Source: an uncultured Prevotellaceae bacterium (lineage in GTDB: Bacteria > Bacteroidota > Bacteroidia > Bacteroidales > Bacteroidaceae). Taken from it: a DNA stretch of 59,946 nt. The stretch lies in the NCBI GenBank assembly GCA_900314985.1, contig OMXL01000010.1, positions 1 through 59,946 of the forward strand. Reading direction: 5' to 3'. The notes beneath the pieces were generated by a model. That model had not been told where the DNA came from and made no database searches. It was given only the letters and a program-made list of their open reading frames with translations. Positions 1-7,179 of the stretch are shown here, in pieces (positions within the stretch are counted from its first letter, which is position 1; each line of letters opens with the position of its first letter). A program made the position numbers and the translations under genes.

Positions 1-23
1 CAGCGGTTTGGATTTTCTTTCTG

Positions 24-96
24 TCGGGATTACTGGACTCGAACCAGCGACCTCGCGCCCCCCAGACGTGTGCGCTACCAACTGCGCTAAATCCCG
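24..96 (-). tRNA. tRNA-Pro (GGG)
   Basis: Read on the minus strand this is a 73-nt cloverleaf. The acceptor arm CGGGATT pairs with AATCCCG, the D arm is GCGCAGTTGGTAGCGC, the anticodon loop is CTGGGGG with anticodon GGG, and the T arm contains GGTTCGAGTCC. The C1-G72 pair is usual for proline tRNAs. CCA is not encoded. The anticodon stem (CACGT with GCGCG) has an apparent A-C mismatch at the second pair. A matching promoter lies just upstream on the same strand. Confidence 0.93.
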
Positions 97-119
97 ATCG
101 TTTTGCTGTTAAGCGGCTG

Positions 120-151
120 CAAAGGTACGGAGTTTTTTCGAAACCTGCAAA
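120..151 (-). promoter_or_regulatory. Promoter of tRNA-Pro
   Basis: On the minus strand TTTG (151-148) and TACCTTTG (127-120) are 20 nt apart, the Bacteroidota -33/-7 arrangement. The expected start is near 116, about 20 nt before the mature tRNA 5' end. Confidence 0.75.
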
Positions 152-217
152 TTTTCTGTGTATTTTTTGCAGAAAAGTATGATATTTCTAGTTATTTCTT
201 AAAATTATATTATTTAT

Positions 218-248
218 TTTGTGTTGTGCTCACTAAATCGTACCTTTG
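218..248 (+). promoter_or_regulatory. Promoter of aroA
   Basis: TTTG at 218-221, a 19-nt spacer and TACCTTTG at 241-248 fit the Bacteroidota consensus. The TTG inside the -7 box opens a longer reading frame for aroA, but as promoter sequence it is unlikely to be the start codon. Confidence 0.75.
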
Positions 249-281
249 TACGTTATAATAAAAAAGGTACACGATATATCT

Positions 282-1541
282 ATGCAATATACCATAACAG
301 CCCCCAAGGAACTGAAGCAGACCGTTCAGTTGCCGGCATCAAAGAGCATCTCTAACCGTGCATTGGTGATTCACGCCTTGTCGGGAGGTGACGTACTGCC
401 AGAGAACCTGTCGGACTGTGACGATACAGAGGTGATAGTCAATGCGCTGAAGAACAACCCCTACGAGATTGACATCAAGGCGGCAGGTACTGCTATGCGT
501 TTCATGACAGCCTATCTGGCTACGCGCGACGGCGAGGAACACGTCATCACGGGTACGGAGCGCATGAAGCACCGCCCCATCCACATCTTGGTGGATGCCC
601 TGCGCGGCCTGGGTGCCGACATCGAATACGTGGGAAAGGAAGGCTTCCCACCACTGCGCATCAAAGGTGGCAAGTTGGAAGGTGGACAGTTAGAGGTGCC
701 AGGCAATGTCAGCTCACAGTTCATCTCGGCCTTGCTGTTGATTGGTCCATGTCTGAGCAACGGTCTGACACTGCGACTGACGGGCGACCTTATCTCGCGT
801 CCGTATATCGATCTGACGCTATGGATGATGCGTGAGTTTGGAGCGGATGCCGACTGGAGTGCCTTTGACACCATCACCGTGGCAGGCAAGCCCTACGTTC
901 AGCGCAGCTACTTCATCGAGAACGACTGGAGCGCCGCCTCCTACTGGTATGAGATGATGGCGCTGTCGAAACAGGAAGACGACGAGATACGCTTAGAGGG
1001 ACTGATGGACGGTTCGAAGCAGGGTGACTCGAGTGTGCGCTACATCTTTAGTCTGCTGGGCGTGAAGACCACCTTTGCCACAAAAAGGGAGGGTGTTCCT
1101 ACCACAGTGACACTACGTCATAGCGGTCGCTGCGTGCCCCGCCTGGAATACGACTTCGTCAATGCTCCCGACATGGCACAGACCTTCGTGGTATGCTGTC
1201 TGATGTTAGACGTACCTTTCTACTTCCGTGGACTGTCGACGCTGAAAATCAAGGAGACCGACCGCATCGAGGCCCTGAAGAAAGAGGCGCTGAAGTTAGG
1301 TTTCGTGCTCCACGACAAGAACGACAGCGAGCTGTATTGGGACGGTGAGCGTTGCGAACCCATGGAGGATGCAGCCATCGACACCTACGAAGACCATCGC
1401 ATGGCGCTGGCCTTTGCCCCTGCCGCCTTCCGTCTGAAGCAGTTGCGCATCAATAATCCGCAGGTAGTTACCAAGTCGTACCCCAGCTATTGGGAAGACA
1501 TCAAAGCTGCGGGCTTCGCCCTAGTGAATAGTGAGAAGTGA
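282..1541 (+). CDS. aroA: 3-phosphoshikimate 1-carboxyvinyltransferase (EPSP synthase)
   Basis: This cytoplasmic shikimate-pathway enzyme transfers the enolpyruvyl group of PEP to shikimate 3-phosphate. The 419-residue length is normal. Family motifs are visible: LPASKSISNRALV near the N-terminus, AGTAMRFMTAYLA (the PEP-site region), VSSQFISALLL, and KETDRIEALKKEALKLG with EDHRMALAFAP near the C-terminus. I chose the ATG at 282, about 30 nt after the predicted transcription start; the TTG at 246 lies in the -7 box. The last residues (VNSEK) and the TGA stop are made by a tandem heptamer element that runs on into the intergenic space, so the C-terminus may be slightly altered compared with relatives. 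Confidence 0.96.
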   Translation: MQYTITAPKELKQTVQLPASKSISNRALVIHALSGGDVLPENLSDCDDTEVIVNALKNNPYEIDIKAAGTAMRFMTAYLATRDGEEHVITGTERMKHRPIHILVDALRGLGADIEYVGKEGFPPLRIKGGKLEGGQLEVPGNVSSQFISALLLIGPCLSNGLTLRLTGDLISRPYIDLTLWMMREFGADADWSAFDTITVAGKPYVQRSYFIENDWSAASYWYEMMALSKQEDDEIRLEGLMDGSKQGDSSVRYIFSLLGVKTTFATKREGVPTTVTLRHSGRCVPRLEYDFVNAPDMAQTFVVCCLMLDVPFYFRGLSTLKIKETDRIEALKKEALKLGFVLHDKNDSELYWDGERCEPMEDAAIDTYEDHRMALAFAPAAFRLKQLRINNPQVVTKSYPSYWEDIKAAGFALVNSEK

Positions 1542-1568
1542 ATAGTGAATAATTTGCTACCGCTTTAG
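1509..1568 (+). repeat. Heptamer element at the aroA 3' end
   Basis: The order is GCGGGCTTCGCCC, then AGTGAAT-type heptamers (four copies), then AATTTGCTACCGCT. The stop codon of aroA sits inside the array. The left 20 nt recur exactly next to the purD stop (35823-35842, reverse). The right end recurs after yqaA (34319-34334) and inside the DUF2723 gene (32172-32184, reverse). Confidence 0.8.
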
Positions 1569-1573
1569 AATAT

Positions 1574-4500
1574 ATGCAATTTCTGCTGATTGTCGTCATA
1601 TCGCTTGTGGTGCTGGGCATCATTGCTGCTATCGCTTCTATCGGTAGCACGGATGAGCCTATTGTCCAGAAGGAGGGCGACTGTGCCTCGTGCACCAGCA
1701 AGACGGATTGCAAACTCAAGGAGTTGAAAGAAGAAGGAGAAAGAAGAAGACAAAAGAAGATAGAAGGAGATAAAGGACAAATGTCTTGCGGTCATCATGA
1801 ATCAGCGAAAAATCTATCGTCCTTTATCTTCCTCTTTCTCCTTTTCACTCCCTTTATCTTCCTATCTTGTTCCACCAAGAATAATACGGCGAAGAGCCGC
1901 TTCTGGCAGTCGTTTACCGCACGCTATAATACCTATTATAATGCTTCGCAGGCGTTCATCGATGGTAGTATAGAGAAAGAGAACGGCAACAAGGACAATT
2001 GCACGGAATTGATACCGCTCTATCCTGTGAGCAACAAGCAGAGTCGTGAGTTGGGAAAAAGCAACTACGACCGTGCCATCGAGAAGGCTGAGAAGGTCAT
2101 CAAGCTCCATAGCATCAAGAAGCGTCCAGAGTGGAACAAAGGACGTCGCAAGACGGAGAAAGACATAGAATGGCTCAGTCGTCGCGAGTACAACCCCTTC
2201 TTGTGGCATGCCTGGCTGCTGTTGGGTAAGTCGCAATTCCAGCAGGGTCAGTTTGAAGAGGCTGCCGCCACCTTCTCTTATATGTCGCGCCTCTATCAGA
2301 CGCAGCCCGCCATCAATGGTATTGCCCGTGCCTGGCAGGCCAAGAGCTATACCGAACTTGACTGGCTGTATGATGCCGAAGACGTCATCAACAAGCAGCG
2401 TCGCGACACCATGCACTATCGTGCCGTGAAAGACTGGGACTATACGCTGGCCAACTATCACGTCCGCGCCGGCCACTACGAAGAGGCGTTGCCCTATCTG
2501 CGCAAGGTTATCAAGCACGAGACGCGTCGCAAGCAGAAGGCGCGCGAATGGTTCCTTATGGGACAGATACAGACGCAGTTAGGTCAGAAACAGGAAGCCT
2601 ACGAGTCGTATAAGCACGTCATCCGTCTGAATCCACCTTATGAGTTGGAGTTTAATGCGCGTATCGCCCAGACCGAGGTGATGCCAGCTACCGATGCTAA
2701 GGGTAAGATCAATAAGCTGAAGCGCATGGCGCGTTCAGACAATAACAAGGACTTCTTAGATCAAGTATATTATGCCATTGGCAACGTCTATCTCACCCAG
2801 TGCGATACCCTGCACGCCATCGAAGCCTATGAAGAAGGCTGCAAGAAGGCTACGCGCACGGGTATAGAGAAAGGTGTGCTGCTCTTGTCGTTGGGCAACC
2901 TCTATTGGGACAAGGAGAAATATGCCGATGCCCAGCGCTGCTATGGCGAGGCCATCGGTTTGTTGGACAAAGACCGCAAAGACTATCAGCAGCTTGACGC
3001 CCGCTCGAAGGTGCTCGACGAGTTGGTGCCCCACACCAATGCCGTAGAGCTGCAAGACTCGTTGCAGCGTCTGTCTCTCATGCCCGAAGACCAGCGCAAC
3101 AAGATTATCGACAAGATTATCGAAGAGCTCATCAAGAAAGAGAAAGAAGAGCAGCGCGCCAAAGAGGAGGAAGAAGCCGAAAAGACCCAGCAGCAAGAGG
3201 AGGCCAAGAACGGTGGTAGAACCAACAACAGGTTTGCCGCCAATCCCCAACAGCCCACAGCTAACACCCAGAGTGGTCAGTGGTATTTCTATAATCCGCA
3301 GGCCATCAGCCAAGGTAAGCAGACCTTCCAGCGCCAGTGGGGTAGGCGTGAGAACCAGGACCACTGGCAACGTCTGAACAAGACCGTGGTGAACATGCTG
3401 CAGGAGAACCCAGAGAATGCAGAATCTCCGGAAACTTCGGATAATCCGGAGATTCCGGACAGCACCGGTACCACTGTGCCCAACGATTCCGTCGCTGCGG
3501 AAGCCCCCGCCGACACCTCTGCCCTCGACCCGCACAAGCGCGAGTACTACTTAGCACAGATACCTTTCACTGACGAGCAGAAGGCGGAGAGCGATAACCT
3601 CATCAAGGATGGCCTGTTCCATTCGGGCATCATCTTCAAAGACAAGTTAGACAACCTCAGACTCAGCGAGAAGGCCCTGCACCGCCTGACCAGTCAGTAT
3701 GCTGACTACGAGAAGAACGACGAGGCGTGGTACCACCTATTCTTATTATACTCCCGACTGGGACGTACTACCGAGGCCGAACACTGTCTGGCCATGCTCC
3801 AACAAGGCTACCCGGAAAGCGACTGGACCATCTTACTCTCTGATCCTAACTTCATGGAGAACCAGCGCTTTGGCGTACACATAGAAGACTCTATCTATGC
3901 GGCTACCTACCAAGCCTTTAAGGAAAACCGCCACGACGAGGTCAAGTCCAATGGCGAGATTTCTGAGAAGCGCTTCCCACTGGGTCAGCACCGTCCGAAG
4001 TTCCTCTTCATCGAAGGTCTCAGTCTGTTGAATGAGGGAAAGTCGCAGGGCTGTATAGATCGTCTGAAACAGGTGGTTGAGCAATACCCAGAGAGTGAGG
4101 TCAGCGAGATGGCTGGTATGATTATCCGTGGTGTCCAGGAGGGCAAGACACTCCATGGCGGTAAGTTTGACATCGGTGATGTCTGGTCACGACGTTGCGT
4201 CGACATGGCTGCCGACTCTACGCGCAACGACACGCTGACGCTGGAACTCAATACCAACTATGTGTTCCTGTTGGCCTACCAGCCTGACTCCGTCAACCAC
4301 AACCAGTTGCTCTACGAGATGGCGAAGTACAACTTCTCCAACTTCCTCGTGCGCAACTTCGATATTACGACCGACCAGGATGCCAACGGACTGGCCCGTA
4401 TGATGATTAGCGGATTCCTCAACTACGATGAGGCTCGCCAGTATGCTCGCCAGCTCTATGCCGACGAGGCGATGGCTGCCATCCTACGCCCCTGTCGCAG

Positions 4501-4777
4501 CATCATTGTCAGCGAGAAGAACCTGCCACTGTTAGGTACCAACTATAGCTATCGCGACTACGAAGAGTTCTTCGAGAAAGAGTTGGAGCCATTGGATGTT
4601 TCTCCCGAGCCACTCCTGGATGAGCCCGAGATTATTACCCAAGAGGAGGAAGAGGATGTGCAGCCTGCAACGAATAGCAACCAACCTGCAGCCAATGATG
4701 ACGACCCCTTATTCAATGATTTGCCCCAACAGCAGAACAGTGGATATATGGAGTTTGACGACGATTTCTGGAGATAA
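1574..4777 (+). CDS. porW: PorW/SprE-like TPR lipoprotein, fused to a Cys-rich membrane peptide
   Basis: This is one open frame of 1067 residues in two parts. Residues 1-69 look like a small membrane protein: a hydrophobic helix at about 3-22, then Cys37, Cys40 and Cys46. Residues 70-98 begin with Met (ATG at 1781) and contain a hydrophobic stretch ending in FLSC, a lipobox with Cys99. The rest resembles the large periplasmic TPR lipoprotein PorW/SprE of the type IX secretion system: RYNTYYNASQAF after the lipobox, repeated TPR-like helices (for example LLLGKSQFQQGQFEEAAATF), and acidic low-complexity stretches near 520-640 and the C-terminus. The natural PorW start may be the ATG at 1781; no stop separates the two parts, so both could be read as one protein. 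The junction lies in an inverted pair of purine/pyrimidine repeats. PorX is encoded 2.4 kb downstream. The PorW/SprE assignment rests on layout and motifs, not on a search. Confidence 0.78.
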   Translation: MQFLLIVVISLVVLGIIAAIASIGSTDEPIVQKEGDCASCTSKTDCKLKELKEEGERRRQKKIEGDKGQMSCGHHESAKNLSSFIFLFLLFTPFIFLSCSTKNNTAKSRFWQSFTARYNTYYNASQAFIDGSIEKENGNKDNCTELIPLYPVSNKQSRELGKSNYDRAIEKAEKVIKLHSIKKRPEWNKGRRKTEKDIEWLSRREYNPFLWHAWLLLGKSQFQQGQFEEAAATFSYMSRLYQTQPAINGIARAWQAKSYTELDWLYDAEDVINKQRRDTMHYRAVKDWDYTLANYHVRAGHYEEALPYLRKVIKHETRRKQKAREWFLMGQIQTQLGQKQEAYESYKHVIRLNPPYELEFNARIAQTEVMPATDAKGKINKLKRMARSDNNKDFLDQVYYAIGNVYLTQCDTLHAIEAYEEGCKKATRTGIEKGVLLLSLGNLYWDKEKYADAQRCYGEAIGLLDKDRKDYQQLDARSKVLDELVPHTNAVELQDSLQRLSLMPEDQRNKIIDKIIEELIKKEKEEQRAKEEEEAEKTQQQEEAKNGGRTNNRFAANPQQPTANTQSGQWYFYNPQAISQGKQTFQRQWGRRENQDHWQRLNKTVVNMLQENPENAESPETSDNPEIPDSTGTTVPNDSVAAEAPADTSALDPHKREYYLAQIPFTDEQKAESDNLIKDGLFHSGIIFKDKLDNLRLSEKALHRLTSQYADYEKNDEAWYHLFLLYSRLGRTTEAEHCLAMLQQGYPESDWTILLSDPNFMENQRFGVHIEDSIYAATYQAFKENRHDEVKSNGEISEKRFPLGQHRPKFLFIEGLSLLNEGKSQGCIDRLKQVVEQYPESEVSEMAGMIIRGVQEGKTLHGGKFDIGDVWSRRCVDMAADSTRNDTLTLELNTNYVFLLAYQPDSVNHNQLLYEMAKYNFSNFLVRNFDITTDQDANGLARMMISGFLNYDEARQYARQLYADEAMAAILRPCRSIIVSEKNLPLLGTNYSYRDYEEFFEKELEPLDVSPEPLLDEPEIITQEEEEDVQPATNSNQPAANDDDPLFNDLPQQQNSGYMEFDDDFWR
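1731..1862. repeat. Inverted purine/pyrimidine repeat at the porW fusion junction
   Basis: A purine tract with roughly 9-nt periodicity (GAAGGAGAAAGAAGAAG, then GATAGAAGGAGATAAAGGAC) is followed some 40 nt later by its rough reverse complement (GTCCTTTATCTTCCTC, TTTCTCCTTTTCACTCCC). The pyrimidine arm encodes the Phe/Leu/Ile core of the PorW signal peptide. The match between arms is good but not perfect. Confidence 0.65.
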
Positions 4778-4854
4778 ACCCAAAATTTTTGTTCTTTTCA
4801 TGTCACAAAATATATCCTTCTACGTATTATAGGTAAAGAACAAAGATAATCACA

Positions 4855-5331
4855 ATGAGCCAAGAAGAGTTTCAACAGGCAGTACGCCAACTGCGACCAC
4901 ACATCACAGAATTGGCACAACACTACCTGGCAGACCACGAAAAGGCTGAAGATGCCGCACAAGATGCACTGCTACGACTATGGCAGATGCATGAGCGGTT
5001 ACACTCTCCTATCGACGGTCTGGCGAACACTCTCACTCGCAACATCTGCATTGACCAACTGCGTCGGCAGCATCCTACCATCTCCACCAGTCAGATAGAG
5101 GCAGAAGATACGGAGCCGACCAATCATCAACAGGTAGAACGCATAATGCAAGTTGTAGACTCCTTGCCAGAGTTACAACAAACCATTCTCCGACTACGCC
5201 ACATGCAAGGCATGGAGATGAAAGAACTGGCAGCAATGCTTCAGATGAATGAGGCAGCAGTGCGAAAGGCGCTCAGTAGAGCACGTATGGCAGTAAGAGA
5301 TTTATATTTAAAACAGCAAGGATATGAATAA
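4855..5331 (+). CDS. RNA polymerase sigma factor, ECF type
   Basis: A 158-residue sigma-70 family protein with only regions 2 and 4. Region 2 covers about residues 10-80 (YLADHEKAEDAAQDALLRLW, then NTLTRNICIDQLRRQ). Region 4 covers about 100-155 (LPELQQTILRLRHMQGMEMK, then MNEAAVRKALSRARMAVRDL, a helix-turn-helix). It heads a compact group: the next gene overlaps its 3' end by 8 nt and encodes a single-pass protein that may be its anti-sigma factor. It lies between the PorW-like gene and porX. In Porphyromonas PorX acts with the ECF factor SigP, but nothing in the sequence shows that this is the SigP counterpart. No typical -33/-7 promoter was found directly upstream. Confidence 0.88.
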   Translation: MSQEEFQQAVRQLRPHITELAQHYLADHEKAEDAAQDALLRLWQMHERLHSPIDGLANTLTRNICIDQLRRQHPTISTSQIEAEDTEPTNHQQVERIMQVVDSLPELQQTILRLRHMQGMEMKELAAMLQMNEAAVRKALSRARMAVRDLYLKQQGYE

Positions 5332-5758
5332 CAAAAATGATATAAGGACACTGACAGAGCGTTTCTTCCTAGGAGAGACAACGCTTGCCGAGGAGCAACA
5401 GCTCTACCAGTTGTATCAGCGCGAGGAAATTCCTCAAGACTTGCAGCCCTATCGTCAGATGTTTCTCGATATGCAAGCCATCGCCCCTGACACTGTGGCT
5501 GAGGTTCGTCCTCTTCGCAGCACCCATATCCGTCGCTGGCTTGTGGCAGCCTCTCTTGCACTGGTCATCGGTTTCAGCACTTTCTTCCTATTCCATCATC
5601 AGCAGCATGAAGAATGCGTGGCTTACATCTATGGGCAGAAGACCACCGACATCAATGTCATCATGGCAGAGATGAAGCATTCTGCAGAAGCGATGACTAC
5701 CGACGCGCAGCATGATATCGTTGAAAGTCAACTTAATGAGATGTTCAATATAGAATAA
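5324..5758 (+). CDS. Single-pass membrane protein, possible anti-sigma factor
   Basis: A 144-residue protein starting in an 8-nt overlap with the sigma gene, which suggests translational coupling. Residues 1-68 are soluble and presumably cytoplasmic, with a short helical start (RTLTERFFLGETTLAEEQQL) of the kind seen in anti-sigma proteins. A hydrophobic helix follows at about 70-88 (WLVAASLALVIGFSTFFLF), and about 55 residues would be periplasmic. I see no zinc-binding HxxxCxxC motif. The anti-sigma role is inferred from position and topology only. Confidence 0.7.
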   Translation: MNNKNDIRTLTERFFLGETTLAEEQQLYQLYQREEIPQDLQPYRQMFLDMQAIAPDTVAEVRPLRSTHIRRWLVAASLALVIGFSTFFLFHHQQHEECVAYIYGQKTTDINVIMAEMKHSAEAMTTDAQHDIVESQLNEMFNIE

Positions 5759-5769
5759 TACTATAACTT

Positions 5770-6207
5770 ATGAAAAGATTAGTAATATTATTAGCATTCA
5801 CTGCCTGCCAACTCTTTGCAATGGCGCAGAAAGAGCTACACATCGGACCATTGTTCGAGGGAAAGATTGTCCCGCACGACCAGATGGTAGAGACACGCGT
5901 GCGCGGTCGTTCGCTCAGTAAATACGGACTCACCTATTTCCATAGTCTTCGCTTCGAGCCAAGCACTAAGGAAGAGAAAGCTATCAAAAAGCTGCTGAAA
6001 GAAGATATGGCAGAAAGGGCATCGCAAAACTACAGATGCTACACAGACGATGACAAAGGTCTCTATCAGGTATTTATGCAATTACCTGCTGTCAACGGCA
6101 AGAATCGCATGCTTTGTTATAAGCAACGATACGATAGCGTGCTCGTCATCTATATGGAAGGCCCTGAGGCTTCATTCAATACTTTAGAAAAAATGTCAAA
6201 CAAATAA
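5770..6207 (+). CDS. Small exported protein of unknown function (DUF6108-like)
   Basis: A 145-residue protein with a cleavable signal peptide (MKRLVILLAFTACQLFAMAQ) and a compact domain without transmembrane segments. The stretch EGKIVPHDQMVETRVRGRSL and the YTDDDKGLYQVFMQL region recall the DUF6108 family of Bacteroidales, an identification from memory. It lies 11 nt after the putative anti-sigma gene and 12 nt before a barrel gene, so it is probably part of the sigma operon and may act in the envelope. Confidence 0.72.
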   Translation: MKRLVILLAFTACQLFAMAQKELHIGPLFEGKIVPHDQMVETRVRGRSLSKYGLTYFHSLRFEPSTKEEKAIKKLLKEDMAERASQNYRCYTDDDKGLYQVFMQLPAVNGKNRMLCYKQRYDSVLVIYMEGPEASFNTLEKMSNK

Positions 6208-6219
6208 ATCAACACAATT

Positions 6220-7086
6220 ATGAAAAAGATTCTTTTAGGAATGGCACTGCTCACCGCGACAGCAGTACAGGCTATGGAAGACAACGACACAACGATTATC
6301 AACAACGCCCATAAGGTAATGGTTATCACTAACGACTCGCTACAGCAGATTAAGGTAGTGGGTAAGGACGAAGACAAGCAATATGTTTACGAGAACCTTC
6401 TTCAAATCGTAGATACCAACTACGTCAGTGAATCACGTACCTACCGCGAATTAAATGCCGTCAACTGGAAAGTCGGCAAGAAGGACCAGAATGGTTGGAG
6501 CAGTAATAGCCTCACTTTACATTTCGGACTAGGAGTATCAACTCCTACCAACGTTCCAAGTGACATTGATTTCCGTCCTTTCAGTTCGTGGGAAGCCATG
6601 ATATGGTTACAGTTTGACCATACTCCCAAGCATAAGTTGCAGACCTATTCGGTTGGTCTCGGTTTCACATCACGCGGCTATGGTATCCGTGACGACAAGA
6701 TGTTGTATAAAGGCGAAGATGGCGTCGTTGGATTGTATGATTATCCCACTGGCGCTGCTTCCAGAAGTTCACGCATCACTATTAGCAGTCTTTCTGTACC
6801 TTTCCTCTTCAAACAGAAGTTTGGTCACAAAAGTCACTATAGCTTGACCCTCGGCCCTGTAGTTAATTTCAATATAGCAGGCACTCTAAACAACAGCTTT
6901 GAACTTGAAGATGACGATTACAATGTTACCACCAAGAACATCGGTTATCGTCCCGTCACCGTTGACTTCATGGGTATCTTCCGCGCTTATGGCTTTGGCT
7001 TCTACGTCAAGTATTCTCCCATGAGCGTACTGAAGACTAACCGTGGACCACAGTTCCGTGCACTCTCTTTCGGCTTATACCTCTAA
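6220..7086 (+). CDS. Outer-membrane beta-barrel protein
   Basis: A 288-residue protein with a short signal peptide (MKKILLGMALLTATAVQA). The second half has alternating hydrophobic and polar strands (for example SLTLHFGLGVSTP, YSVGLGFTSRGYGI, HYSLTLGPVVNF, FYVKYSPMSVL) and it ends on an amphipathic strand (RALSFGLYL), as expected of an outer-membrane barrel of the PorT/OmpW-like size class. It is the last gene of the sigma-factor group. The ligand or partner is not evident. Confidence 0.78.
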   Translation: MKKILLGMALLTATAVQAMEDNDTTIINNAHKVMVITNDSLQQIKVVGKDEDKQYVYENLLQIVDTNYVSESRTYRELNAVNWKVGKKDQNGWSSNSLTLHFGLGVSTPTNVPSDIDFRPFSSWEAMIWLQFDHTPKHKLQTYSVGLGFTSRGYGIRDDKMLYKGEDGVVGLYDYPTGAASRSSRITISSLSVPFLFKQKFGHKSHYSLTLGPVVNFNIAGTLNNSFELEDDDYNVTTKNIGYRPVTVDFMGIFRAYGFGFYVKYSPMSVLKTNRGPQFRALSFGLYL

Positions 7087-7138
7087 GCCTCAAACGCTTT
7101 TTTCTGTTAATATAAAGGCTGTAATAAAAAAAAATATG

Positions 7139-7146
7139 TATCTTTG
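7139..7146 (+). promoter_or_regulatory. Promoter -7 box of porX
   Basis: TATCTTTG lies 33 nt before the ATG of porX. No good TTTG is seen at the -33 distance, so the promoter may be weak or use another factor. Confidence 0.55.
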
Positions 7147-7179
7147 CAGATAAATTGTAAATCAGTTAAATCTGCAAAC

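Noticed and set aside
2756-3535. 259-codon minus-strand frame inside the PorW-like gene
   Set aside because: Antisense to acidic repeats, rich in Leu and Phe as expected of a reverse reading. No start context.
4777-4855. TAnnTTTG promoter for the ECF sigma gene
   Set aside because: The only similar match (CAAAGATA) is on the opposite strand, facing away.
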